A stretch of DNA of 64,000 nt from Epiperipatus broadwayi. Lineage: Eukaryota; Onychophora; Udeonychophora; Euonychophora; Peripatidae. The position numbers and the translations under genes are program-made. Below are positions 1 to 10,584 of the stretch, in pieces; position 1 is the first letter of the stretch, and each line of letters opens with the position of its first letter. The stretch lies in NCBI GenBank assembly GCA_028023455.1, contig JAQFVV010006256.1, forward strand, positions 1,488,001-1,552,000. Reading direction: 5' to 3'. The notes beneath the pieces were generated by a model, which was given only the letters and a program-made list of their open reading frames with translations, did not search any database and had not been told where the DNA came from.

Positions 1-419
1 AGCTTTAACTCAGATTAAAATGTAATAATGGATATATGAAGATGGTGTAGAGAAAAGCTTTCACAAAATACATTTTTAAACAGTATGTGCTTAGCTGTCT
101 TTTGACTACTAGAAGTCATAGATGTAGCATAAGTTGGGAGGTTGGAGTGGTTTATATATATGCTGTTATTGCTAATTTACATGAAATTTAAATATGAAAA
201 TTAATTTGATAGAATAGGCCATCTCTTATATATGGGTATGCACAATTTCTTTGTTTTTTTTTCATCTGAGATATGCCACGCCTCTTTAATCTTTAGTTTA
301 ATGTCACTGCAGTCAATGTACACATTGTTGATAGATGAAGGAACAAAGGGATGACCAGTTGTAGAGAAATTTTTGAAAAATATTGAATGTTGTTCTAACT
401 TTATTATATAGATATGTAT

Positions 420-1440
420 TGTAACGATATATAAATATGTCGTTACATTAGTTTAAAATAAAAACTTAAAAGTTCGCAAGTAAAAGTTAAAAACTAAATG
501 CTAAAATTAAAATGTTTGTTAAACGTATATACATTCGCGCAGAGGCCAAACTTTAAAAATATTTTTTTAAAAAAAAACAAATAAGTATTTGAACGTACTT
601 TTTTTATAAAAAAGTACAAGATTTAAAAATAAAAACAGGTATTAATTAATGTAATCTGTAAATGGAAATGATTGTTTATGAATTATCGAAAACCAAACTG
701 GCCCTTGGGTTCTTGTATAATTGAAATGATCTGATGAAAGATAGATAAGAAAATAAAGAGAGATTAGCTTGACCAATGGAAGCACTAAGCCTTGGCTCGG
801 ACCCTAACGAAAGTGATGGATTAGTGACGTTTTGTTGATTGAATCCGTGTGGATAATGTTCTGGAGATGGCAATAGCTGGTTCAAGGTATCACAGTCTTT
901 TCATTTTTTTTTTTTAAATAGAGAGTGTGATATGTGCGTCCTACCACATCTCTCAAACACAAAACGCTGGAACTGTCAGAAAAAACTATTTTCCTTTTTA
1001 TATTATCCACACGAATTCAATCAACAAAACGTCACTAATCCATCACTTTCGTTAGGGTCCGAGCCAAGGCTTAGTGCTTCCATTGGTCAAGCTAATCTCT
1101 CTTTATTTTATTATCTATCTTTCATCAGATCATTTCAATTATACAAGAGCCCAAGGGCCAGTTTGGTTTTCGATAATTCATAAACAATCATTTCCATTTA
1201 CAGATTACATTAATTAATACCTGTTTTTATTTTTAAATCTTGTACTTTTTTTATAAAAAAGTACGTTCAAATACTTATTTGTTTTTTTTTTTAAAAAATA
1301 TTTTTAAAGTTTGGCCTCTGTGCGAATGTATATACGTTTAACAAACATTTTAATTTTAGCGTTTAGTTTTTTACTTTTACTTGCGAACTTTTAAGTTTTT
1401 ATTTTAAACTAATGTAACGACATATTTATATATCGTTACA
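420..1440. mobile_element. Palindromic foldback element nested in the larger palindrome
   Basis: The 439-bp arms (420-858 and 1002-1440) are near-perfect inverted copies around a 143-bp centre. The ends read TGTAACGATA and TATCGTTACA, and each end is itself a short palindrome. The 4-bp GTAT at 416-419 and 1441-1444 fits a target-site duplication. Removing the element restores continuity of the host palindrome arm, so the insertion is later. It has no coding capacity: the open frames in both arms are mirror images of non-coding repeat. The arm family recurs at 8530-8990. The transposon class is uncertain; TG...CA ends and a 4-bp duplication would also fit two LTR-like units joined head to head. 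Confidence 0.75.
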
Positions 1441-1482
1441 GTATGTTAGGCTGGATGCATAGATAAGTTTGGCCAAAATTGC

Positions 1483-1683
1483 TTATATTAAACAGAGGAG
1501 GCTGATCAGTTCCTGGCATTTGATCTTATAAACAACTTGAGAGTGGAGGTTAGTTGGTAAGGTATCCTTTGCATTATTGAGAAGCCAATGCAATGGAGGT
1601 GCAGTATGTAAAGCAACACAATAGGTGGGAATAATAATTTTAGTAATGTGGTGGATTATATTTGGTATATAGGGAAGGGACAT
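1483..1683 (-). pseudogene. Penelope-like element remnant (region before GIY-YIG endonuclease)
   Basis: The 66-codon open stretch contains LHWLLNNAKDTLPT followed by SQVVYKIKCQE. This resembles the linker before the GIY-YIG endonuclease of Penelope-like retroelements, where a KD-x-LPT...S-x-VVYK-x-x-C pattern precedes the catalytic domain. The frame ends before any GIY-YIG signature, so no endonuclease activity can be expected. It lies in the left arm of the large palindrome and is mirrored by 2086-2199. Family assignment is by motif memory only; another reverse-transcriptase-associated linker is possible. Confidence 0.4.
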
Positions 1684-2085
1684 TCAGAGTTTAGGTTAAT
1701 GGGGATGTCATGTTTTATAATAAAAGTTTTTGACAGTTTGTAGAAGTAGATAGTTTTTATATCTGATATTACACGGTTTCATCCATCCTGACTCTCTAAC
1801 ATTACATTGTCCCAAACTTATGGGTCTTAAAGTCTTATTACATTGTAACCTTCATTTATGCAAGTTTGAATTGGTCAAGAAGGACAATATCTGCAAAACG
1901 TTTCTAAACTGTGTAATGTCAGATATAAAGATCTATCACAAACTGTCAGGATCTTTTATAAAACAGGACATCCCCTATCCCACAATGATCCTAAACACTG
2001 GATGTCCCTTTCTTATACACCTACTATAAGCTGCTTCATTACTAAAACTATTACTCCTATCCATTAAGTCATTCTATGTAATGCA

Positions 2086-2199
2086 TCTCCATTGCATTGG
2101 CTTCTCAACAATGCAAAAGATACCTTACCAACTGACTTCCAATCTCAAGTTCATTATAAGATCAAATGTCAGGAACCCACCTGCTTCTCCATTTACTAG
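2086..2199 (+). pseudogene. Inverted twin of the Penelope-like remnant
   Basis: In the frame starting at 2086 the translation reads SPLHWLLNNAKDTLPT, then a diverged QSQVHYKIKCQ segment, with a TAG stop at 2197. It is the same peptide as in the minus-strand remnant at 1483-1683 with a few substitutions, carried on the opposite arm of the palindrome. It has no start codon and is far too short to be functional. It shows that both palindrome arms derive from one coding element. Confidence 0.4.
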
Positions 2200-2565
2200 A
2201 GGGAATCTTGGTCAAACTTATCTATATCTATAGCTCTGCACACACAGATATAATAAAGCTATAACAAATGTGGACACATTCAATATTTTTCAAATGTTTC
2301 TCAACAACTGGTGATCTCTTTATTCCTTCATCTGTCAACATCATGTTCACTGAACACAATGACATTAAATTAATATTAAAGAGGCATGACATATTTCAGG
2401 CAACAAAACATCTATCAATAGAAAAGAATCATGCATATTCTCTGAGAGATGGCCTATTCTACGAAATTAATCTTCAAGTTTAAATTCCATGTATATTAGC
2501 AAGAACAGCATATATATACACCCATTACCACCTCCCAATTTATGCTACATCTAATCTTCTAATTA

Positions 2566-3830
2566 TTATATATAATTCTTTATAAGGAGAAGTTTGTTAA
2601 CTTGTGAAAATATTTAGAAAATTGTGATATTTTCAGTTTTCATAAGTAAAATATTTATTTTAAGTTGTAATTTTTATATAAACTAGTATAATAATTATGT
2701 TTGTAAAGCGCATATTCGTTAAGTAAAGTAATATATATTAAGGCTATAATCTTAAGACAAAGTGTTTCCACTTTTGATTTAAATGTGGTTTAGACAAATA
2801 CTATCACTAAATGATTTAATTTTAATTTAGAATGCCATTCCTTAATTTGTTGCTTATCTTCTTATATTACAGTTGAAATTTCAATATTTGCAATATATAA
2901 TGTATTATTATTATTACACATTTTTAAAATATCCTATTTAAAATACTGATTTTTATTTTATTTTATGTAGTTTTCATTCCACAATTCTTATGTTTGATCT
3001 CATTCAGGGATATTAAACATAAATATTTGTTTAATATCTCAAAAGATGATTTGCATATAAGAATTGAAACATAAGAGTTTTAGAATAAAAACTATGTAAA
3101 ACTTAAAATTTTTATGTTTTAATTAACAAATATAAAGTGTATAAATACAGAAATAATAATACTTTACCATCAAAATAGAAGCAGACCAATAGTTTGCAGC
3201 AAGTGCATGAGAATAACGAGAAGAGACATAAATAAGAAAAAATATAAAATGACTATATATTCAGAATAGTTAATTTTATATTAAATGTTTCATTATCTTT
3301 TGAAAGTTTAGTATTCAAATTCTTGTAATTATAATTTGCATTTTTTAGCATATAAAGAATAACATATTTGAGAATCATGTACTGTTTTGTTATAAAGTAT
3401 CAAATATAAAATTAAAATTGTATTGAGATGTATATATTTTATTATACTTGAAGAAAAATATAGCACATAATAACCTTCACAAAATATTAATGATTTTTAA
3501 CAAGCTGTTTTGGCCTTCATAAAATAAAATATTTTTTTTCCAAATCCATACAATGGAAGAAAAAAAAGAATTGACTCTATTAAATACAAATAAAAATAGC
3601 ATATGCATTACATATATATAAATGTTGTGAAATATTATTCACAATGCAAAGGGACTAAACTAAAATAGACTAGTGGTAAGGGCAAACAAAATTGAAATAA
3701 TATTTTTCAAGGTCAGTGGATTTGAAAATAAGCAGTATTAAGTTTATAGACCAGAATTATTTTAATGAATATCAATATTTAAGTTTTACAGTTCTCTGAA
3801 TTCTAGAATTTTGCTTGGTAGTAATAACAT
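2566..3830. other. AT-rich non-coding DNA with a weak inverted repeat
   Basis: No coding signal is seen. A loose inverted repeat at about 2945-3120 pairs 'acaattcttatgtttgat' with 'taagaattgaaacataag' and the flanking 'tttttattttatgtagttt' with its complement. At 3670-3687 'ctagtggtaagggcaaac' resembles the A-box region of the SINE fragment at 10220-10395, without a clear B box. Confidence 0.5.
3660..3740 (+). repeat. Possible SINE head remnant
   Basis: The string at 3670-3687 matches 'ctagtggcaagggcaaac' at 10241-10258 with a single substitution. In the better copy it forms the RNA polymerase III A box of a tRNA-like head. Here the B box is not recognisable, so this is at most a decayed fragment. 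Confidence 0.3.
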
Positions 3831-3924
3831 TGAAAATTTTTCAGAAAAGATTTGTTGAGTTTTATCAATGATTAAAATGAAAATTTTTCAGAAAAGATTT
3901 GTTGAGTTTTATCAATGATTAAAA
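3831..3924. repeat. Exact 47-bp tandem duplication
   Basis: Units 3831-3877 and 3878-3924 are identical. No protein or terminal repeats are associated with it. Perfect identity in decayed surroundings implies a recent duplication or an assembly error. Confidence 0.9.
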
Positions 3925-4649
3925 GCTATAGATAAAACAAGCTATGATGAACAAACTAATTTTACATTGGCAAAGAAGTTAATCAGGTCTACATATTTTC
4001 AGCTTACATATTCTATTCTTATATTGATTATGTAATGAATGAAACTTGATTGATAGGACAAATATGGATTCAGAACTAATGGAAGAAATATTTGTTGTTA
4101 GTGACATTATATTTGTAGCCAAAAATAGACAATCCAGATACACCATTAGCAAGTGAAATAACAGAGGATAAAAATGGTAATATAGTTATATAAAAAGTAG
4201 AGATTATAATGATAAAGATAACAGCTGTCTTTAAAAATTGATAATAATAATTTAGAAATATTCAACAGTATTTTATCTTATTCATCAACAACAAATGTTC
4301 AGAATTTAAGAAATTTATTGTAGACTGAATTGCAAAGAATCACCTGAAAAAGATCTAATAATGTCTGAATCACATTAGATTTGAACTTTCACTTGAAACA
4401 CAAATGACAAAGTTAGAATGGTCTCATTTGATTATTAATTAATTCATTATAAAAGTTTGTATTGTTTTGAAAAGTTGACATTTTTATGGATTGGCATAAA
4501 TTTGGTGCCTCCATACATAATTCTTTCAATTCAGTCTTTCTAAATTTATGCTTTCCAAGTCTGGACACTAATGCAATACATAGGTGATTATGCACAAAAC
4601 ATACACAATATATATATTAAATACTGCCTAACATTATACTAATAATTTT
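3925..4649. other. AT-rich non-coding DNA
   Basis: No open frame with protein-like composition and no repeat structure was recognised here. The 60-codon minus-strand frame at 4413-4595 has no recognisable motif. Confidence 0.5.
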
Positions 4650-4845
4650 AAATAAAATAGAAATTCCTATAACATTACAATACCAGCCAAAAAAAAAAAC
4701 AAAATTTTACTAAATTCTTCCACAACCATGGTTGTGGAAGAATTTAGTAAAATTTTGTTTTTTAGCTAATATTGTAATGTAAAGAATTTTAGTAAAATTT
4801 TGTTTTTTGGCTAGTAGTGTAATGTTATAAGAATTTCTATTTTAT
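4650..4845. repeat. Hairpin element with duplicated right arm segment
   Basis: The palindrome is centred on CCATGG at 4726-4731. The left arm runs outward through 'acaaaattttactaaattc' to 'aaataaaatagaaatt', and the right arm mirrors it to about 4845. About 45 bp of the right arm occurs twice (near 4741-4779 and 4781-4824), so the outer arm pairs only if one copy loops out. It has no coding content and is MITE-like. Confidence 0.75.
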
Positions 4846-5579
4846 ATACATATATTAGCGCATTCACCATGTTTATGATTTGGGTTTTAAGCCAAACCAA
4901 ATAAAAATCTTTTTTGAGATTCTAATGAGTTTTAAGATTTTTTTTATCCTGGTAATAGCCAATCCAGCAAAACATCCAATATTGGTACCTATCTATTCTT
5001 ATCTAGAGGGTATAATAAGAATTGAAAACTTTTTAAACAACTGGGCAAAGGCTGATTAGTAATGTCTTTTTCTTTTTTTTCTAATTGATAAATTCTTGGA
5101 TAATATTGATTTGCATAGAATTATTATTTAAAGCTTTTTACATACCTACCTTTATATTCATTGAGACATAGAATTTCACCATTTAGAAAAATTATTCATA
5201 CCAAAATGCATCAAATCCATAGAATAGTATGTGAATAACATTTTTTAATGTAATTTATCTAATAGTTAATATAATGAAATAATTACTTGTGTGATTATTG
5301 TAATATATGAAATATAATTGATATCTATTCTCATATAGAGTAGCAAATAATGCATTTAATGGTGTGTACTTGATTCTATAATTTTGTAGCATTACAATAT
5401 ATTTAAGGAAATTCTTTCAATTATTTTCATATATTTGATGGTGAAAGGACTATAGACTAAATTTTTAGCAGAATCTGTTGAAAGATCATCTGTACCATAT
5501 TTAAACAATGTCATGCCTATCATTTAAAAAACAACAAGTGCTGAAAGTTTTCAGTCATGTTTATCAAATCATTTATATA
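4846..5579. other. AT-rich non-coding DNA
   Basis: No gene, structured RNA or repeat boundary was recognised between the hairpin and the TIR element that begins at 5580. Confidence 0.5.
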
Positions 5580-6628
5580 CACCTGGGTCTCATTTTATGC
5601 AGTAGATAGGTTCCACAGAAAACCCGCATTAAAAAAAATTGCACAAAAATAGACTTAATTTACCTTGAAAAATGGGGGATAGGGTCTGTAATTTTCAGAA
5701 TTCGCACAAAAGCAAAGCAACAAGGAAAAATTATTTTAAAATTCGCATTAAAAAAATAAGGAAATAAAGTATGACAAATAAAAAATATCAAATATTTGAA
5801 AAAAATTGGTACAAGACAATCTTTTTTACTTTTTTTTTTTTTTATTAACTACCAGTATTTAATTTGACATTTTTTTCATATGTATTTTAATCATTATCGT
5901 TATTTTCGAATGTGCGGTTCATTTGTAAACTGGTACAAAATCAGATTTGTCGATGTGATGTGATGTAGCTTCTTGAATGAAGTCAAGAATCAGCAATTAT
6001 ACCCAGAGAAAATTGTTAGCTACTTTATTTTCCATTCTCCACTCTAATTTTTACCATATTCTGCTCCATCCCATTTACGCAACTAGTGCCAATTTCAGTC
6101 TTGTGCTGTGTTAATAGTTTTCTGTTGACAACTGATTTTTACTACTGAAATAAATTTTAAATGTTCACATTTTGTTTCTATATTAAAAAAATGAAGATCG
6201 CAATCAAAACAAAAAGATTATACATTATCATTAAAAATATTATTTTCAGTTTATAAAATCTTCATTATTTATTTTAAAAAAATCTACATTATTTATTTCT
6301 GTTATACCTAACAAAATACATTTTAAAATTTTTGAATATTTATTGTGATATTTTTATATGTAAGTATAAATCTATTATTATTATTTACTCATTAGTATAA
6401 GTAAGTTATTTATTCTAAATATAGCTTCAGGCCATGTTCACGTTAGCTGCTAATATAATGTTATATTTTTGGAAAAAAAAAGTATTTCAAGTCCAAATAA
6501 GTTATTAATAATTTAAATTTCTTGATATCTAATAAACATAGTGAAATATGAAAAATATTAAGAAGAAACATGAATTGCATAACTTCAAAATCGCATTAAA
6601 ATAATCTGCATAAAACAAGACCCAGATG
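5580..6628. mobile_element. Non-autonomous TIR transposon, pogo/Tc1-like (copy 1)
   Basis: The left end CACCTGGGTCTCATTTTATG and right end CATAAAACAAGACCCAGATG are inverted repeats of about 23 bp with few mismatches. TA flanks both ends (5578-5579 and 6629-6630), as expected of Tc1/mariner/pogo transposases. The interior has no transposase frame. It shares the ends and several internal blocks, in inverse orientation, with 61705-63247, including the segment after the TIR ('cagtagataggttcc') and 'gatgtgatgtgatgt' near 5952. The pogo/Tigger assignment is inference from end shape and TA duplication. Confidence 0.75.
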
Positions 6629-8529
6629 TATAACATAAATTATAATGATAATATAACAGAGATGATGAACTATTATAATGAATAGTATACTATTTAAAGA
6701 TTTCTGATACAGAAACATGGTAACTGTTAAATCAACTTTATTACTCCAAAAAATTCCACTGCAATCAGTAGAATGTGTTATAAAAATTGCCAGGTTTTTA
6801 ACATTCCGGATTTAAAATGATTGGCTTTATCTAGATTGGTTTTGAATTTAAATTTTCTGGGATCTTCTGTAAATTAAATTAGAGCTTAAGAACTCTTCTT
6901 AAGAATACAGTTGTTTATTAAAATTAAGAAATAATGATGATGAGAATATAAAGTTAAGTTTTGTATAAAATTAAGGAATAATCCAGTAACAAATATTGCA
7001 GTTAACTGAGGGAAACTTTGATTCTGCTATAAAGTCTAAGGCAAATTCCTAATGTCCACTCATATATTCTTGTTATTGCAGCTGTTAATATTATGTGTTC
7101 AAAAATATAGAAATGATATGTTAGCCATGTGATAAGTTTATTGACTTTATCTCTTGAGTTTAAGATCAAGAATCACATCAGTCTTTCTTTTCACTTGCCA
7201 GATTGTTCTTAACTGAAATATCATTGTTTTCTTGAAAGCACATTACATGCCTGTGAATGAGCAAGTATTACATTTTCTTTTTTAGACTATTTTTTTTAGA
7301 AAGAACTTTCTATTTCTGGATGTATTGTCAGAACTTCAGTAGGTGCATGTCAACCATTAAGTATAGTTCTGAGTATTAAAATATTTTGTAGCAAGTGAAA
7401 ATAAAGACTACATTACATGAGAGAGTCAACAGCATGAGTCACCTAAAAATAGCTGAATAGATTTGTGCAACACATGTTTAGAATACTTTCACTTTATGTA
7501 TGTTTGATTTACAAATATTGAGAATTACCTGTGTGTAGTTTAAAAAACAATATTTATACCAAAGCAATACCCCTTAATTCTCAAACAATCAAATTTCCAT
7601 CCTCTGTCTAATCTCTGGATTTTATTTTCATCAATGAGGACTTGGGATTCAAAACCAGAACTAATTATGCATCTGATAGCCATTTTTAATGCTGTAGATT
7701 TTTTGAATTGTAAGCTAAAATATTAAATATTTAAATAAGGGTTAACACATAGCTGCTAGATGCATAACTGCCTTGGTTCCAACTTTGAATCTCATATAAT
7801 TGGTGATAAAGGCAAAATCCCAAAACTGATTTGGAAATGAAATTGCATTACCATCTGATAATCAAACTTAGAATAAATGATGCTAAAATAGAAAGTGGAG
7901 TCAAATTCAAATTAAAAATATAAATTTTTTGATAATTGATGCAACTTTAATGTTTAATACTTATGTGCATTTAATGTAGAATGGAATCAATTTACATTTT
8001 TATGATTATAGTACTATGATTCAATTCAAGAAGAAATGGATAAACTAATAGAAGCTATGACTAATAACTTAATAAAGTCTTCATCTAATATTGAAAGCTC
8101 AATTCAAATAATTATTCCTCTCTATATCAATTCCAAATTGAATCATGTTATCATTATTGTTTTTATTTCATATTAACTCAATACTAAATTTTTCATATAA
8201 TTTAAAAAGCTGAATTTCTCAATCTAGAAAATATAATTCAAAAGATGTGAATATAAATAAAACTAATGATAATTTTTAAAAAAATGTTTCAATCAAAACT
8301 TTGCTACAACAGCATCATAAATAGATATAACTCCAAATTATAAAAATTCTCCAGCAAAAAAATGATGGGCTTAATATAGTAGTATGCAGCAGTAGATGAT
8401 AACAGAGGATTATTTAATTATGTTCATTAAGTGCATGAAAAAATATTAAAAATTGATAATACAATGAAATGATATTATATAGTCCTTCTAAATTCTTTTC
8501 TTACTCCTTTGTTTTTGCTGTCTTCATAT
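6629..8529. other. AT-rich non-coding DNA
   Basis: About 1.9 kb with no recognised gene or mobile-element boundary on either strand. The composition looks like decayed repeat or intergenic sequence. Confidence 0.5.
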
Positions 8530-8990
8530 TGTAACGGTATATAATTTGCCGTTACATTATTTTAAAATTATAATAAAAAGACATAAAAATTGATTTATTA
8601 AAAAGAAAAAAGGACTTAACTTAAAAACTGAAAATTGAAAGTTATATTTAATGTATATATATCGCACAGATGGGAAACTTTAAAAACTTTTAAAAATGAA
8701 AGTATTTGAAAGTATTTTTTTTTGTAAAAAAGTAAAGATTTGATATTTTTGAAAATAGAAGTAGTGTTGATTTCTATAATCTTAGAAATTGGAAATGACT
8801 GTTTTATTAATTAAATGATTGTTCTAAAGCAAACTAGCCCTTGGGGCACTTAAAATAAATTAAATGGTAAGAGAATAAAAAGAAATTAAATGGCCAATAC
8901 AAGCACGAAATGACAGCATGGACTGTAATTGAAACACCAGTGGATTAGTGACATCTTGCTCGTTGAATCCGAAGATTGGATGAAAAGAGG
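8530..8990 (+). repeat. Single diverged arm of the 420-1440 foldback family
   Basis: It begins TGTAACGGTATATAATTTGC, keeping the terminal mini-palindrome. It then follows the 420-858 arm through the subterminal 'cgcacagatggg', the 'cccttggg' block, 'ggattagtgac' and 'gttgaatccg'. Homology stops at about 8990, with no mirrored second arm. It shows that the arm can exist alone, so the palindrome at 420-1440 is a two-arm derivative. The 94-codon minus-strand frame here is incidental. Confidence 0.65.
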
Positions 8991-10219
8991 CAAATAAAAA
9001 TATAAAAGCCAAATGATTATTATAATTGAGATCTTAGAGCTGACTATGAATATACCATTATAACTAGATATATTGCAGATTTTCATGATGTGGAAGTCTA
9101 CAATAAATTTAATTTTCCGGACAACCAGCTGAGGTCTCTGGATGACAGTTCCTGACCAAATGCATGGCAAGTAGCGGTTTTATTTCAAAGAAGGTCAAAC
9201 AATCTATGAAAGTAATCACAAAGATGGACCTCTAAATCTGCTCAATCCATAAAGTATGAACTCTCGTGTCTATCTAATAAGAACTTTTCTAAAATTGCAA
9301 TTAATATCTGAGAATAAGAACAATTATCTGACCTAAAAAAATTTAAAACCAATTATTAATATTTTTTTATGCATATGTTTAAGCAATCATTTCCATTTCT
9401 CTTTTTTTGTGTTATGTGTAAATTAAAATGTATCAAATTAAAGTTGGGTATGGATAGCTGCATGGATAAAAATTAATAACTATGTTTAAATTCGTTTATG
9501 TTTATTTTAAAGGGTTAGTTTCAGGCTATTTGTTTCATAGTTAGGACGATGCTTGTGGAGGGATATATGGGTGTTTATATCAATGTAATGTGAAGTGTGT
9601 TTAGGATACAGGGCAATGTGCCCAACTGAATACATGACCCCAAAGAGGCAGTCATATTGTTGCAATAGTCACAGACATATTTCCTGTGCCATTGACCCTT
9701 CTAGCTCTGTGGAGGGATTATAAGTCGGCAGAAAGACTGCTCTCCCCCATATGTAGCACTCTTTAATTAATTAATATACATGATTTCTTAGTCAGACAGA
9801 TGCACATTCCTGTCCTGGACAAGGATCATGTCCTTCAAATAATATCATGCTGTCAGATGCACATTCCTGTTGGCATGATTTTATGCTAGCATCTTCATAT
9901 TGCATTGGTTGTGACTATATATCTGGAAGCAGGCATTGGTTTGGCTATGAACTTTTAGTCTGAGATTGAATGAATGTTTTGATAAGTTTTTAAGTGAAAA
10001 AAAATCTATGTAGCCTATCTATACTCAACATGCTAAAGTAAAATATAATTTAAATATCCATCTGTGCGGTCTATTTAAAATAGTAATTTAAATTTAAAAA
10101 AATTAATGTTAAAATCTAAAAATAAATTTATTCCTCAATTTTAAATGTGCGTTAATAAAATCTGTTGTGTTGTTAGTACTGGCAGTGATCTAGTTTATTT
10201 TTTTAATAAGTATAGTTTA
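8991..10219. other. Non-coding DNA with a less AT-rich patch
   Basis: About 9500-9990 is richer in G+C than its surroundings and contains a 17-bp direct repeat, 'cagatgcacattcctgt', at 9797 and 9854. It may be an old repeat fragment. No coding frame or element ends were found. Confidence 0.45.
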
Positions 10220-10395
10220 AAACCTCTGCTGCTCCGTGAGCTAGTGGCAAGGGCAAACGGTCAATAAAATAAAAGTTGGATTTTTAACAGTGCGTATCTG
10301 CCTACTCTATAAATTTTCCAGGTTCAAATGCATGGTGGCGCCCTGTAGTGGCAGAAACGGTAAGACTGGAAATCTTCAGATCCTCCATGACCATT
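10220..10395 (+). repeat. tRNA-derived SINE-like fragment
   Basis: 'gtgagctagtggcaagg' at 10236-10252 fits an RNA polymerase III A box. 'ggttcaaatgc' at 10321-10331 fits a degraded B box. The A-to-B distance is longer than in a tRNA gene, and no cloverleaf can be drawn, so this is a SINE head or its remnant and not a tRNA gene. It directly abuts the hairpin at 10405. A related A-box segment lies at 3670. Confidence 0.45.
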
Positions 10396-10404
10396 ATAAT
10401 ATAG

Positions 10405-10584
10405 AATATTGAATTTCAAAAATCTTACACTTTTCAGCAAAAAAACTTTTATTATAGATTACAGTTTTGACTGTACCATGCAGTCTTCATCAGATCTACT
10501 GTATGCTACAGTCAAAACTGTAATCTATAATAAAAGTTTTTTTGCTGAAAAGTGAAAAGTGTAAGATTTTTGAAATTCAATATT
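10405..10584. repeat. Hairpin element with hammerhead-like core
   Basis: The left arm (10405-10477) and right arm (about 10508-10584) are near-perfect inverted repeats. The right arm carries one extra short insertion ('gaaaagt' repeated). On the minus strand the centre reads CTGATGA (10493-10487), then GACTG, a loop, CAGTC (10485-10469), then AAAAC. This is the layout of a hammerhead ribozyme core, except that the conserved GAAA begins with A. The minus strand of 23726-23753 has the same arrangement with an intact GAAA. Ribozyme activity is not claimed. Confidence 0.65.

Larger units (their letters stand above)
105..2565. repeat. Large imperfect palindrome with Penelope-like remnants
   Basis: Left arm (about 105-419 plus 1445-1835) is the inverted copy of the right arm (about 1850-2565). 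Matching landmarks include 'gatgtagcataagttggga' near 122 with its reverse complement near 2540, the 1500-1600 block with 2086-2199, and 1703-1745 with 1927-1975. The left arm is interrupted by the 420-1440 element; once that is removed the arms line up across the junction and have similar length (about 700 bp). Both arms carry the same protein remnant, so this is a head-to-head pair of one element and not a chance palindrome. Penelope-like elements are known to insert as inverted partial copies, which is the preferred but unproven explanation. Confidence 0.7.

Noticed and set aside
676-1183. Paired open frames on opposite strands with the same peptide
   Set aside because: They are the mirrored arms of the 420-1440 palindrome. 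The shared peptide follows from the inverted repeat and shows no codon-level selection.
1820-2029. 69-codon plus-strand frame in the large palindrome
   Set aside because: It lies across the palindrome centre and has no recognised motif; the mirrored arm is not open in the matching frame.
8886-9170. 94-codon minus-strand frame
   Set aside because: It crosses the end of a non-coding foldback arm and has no motif.
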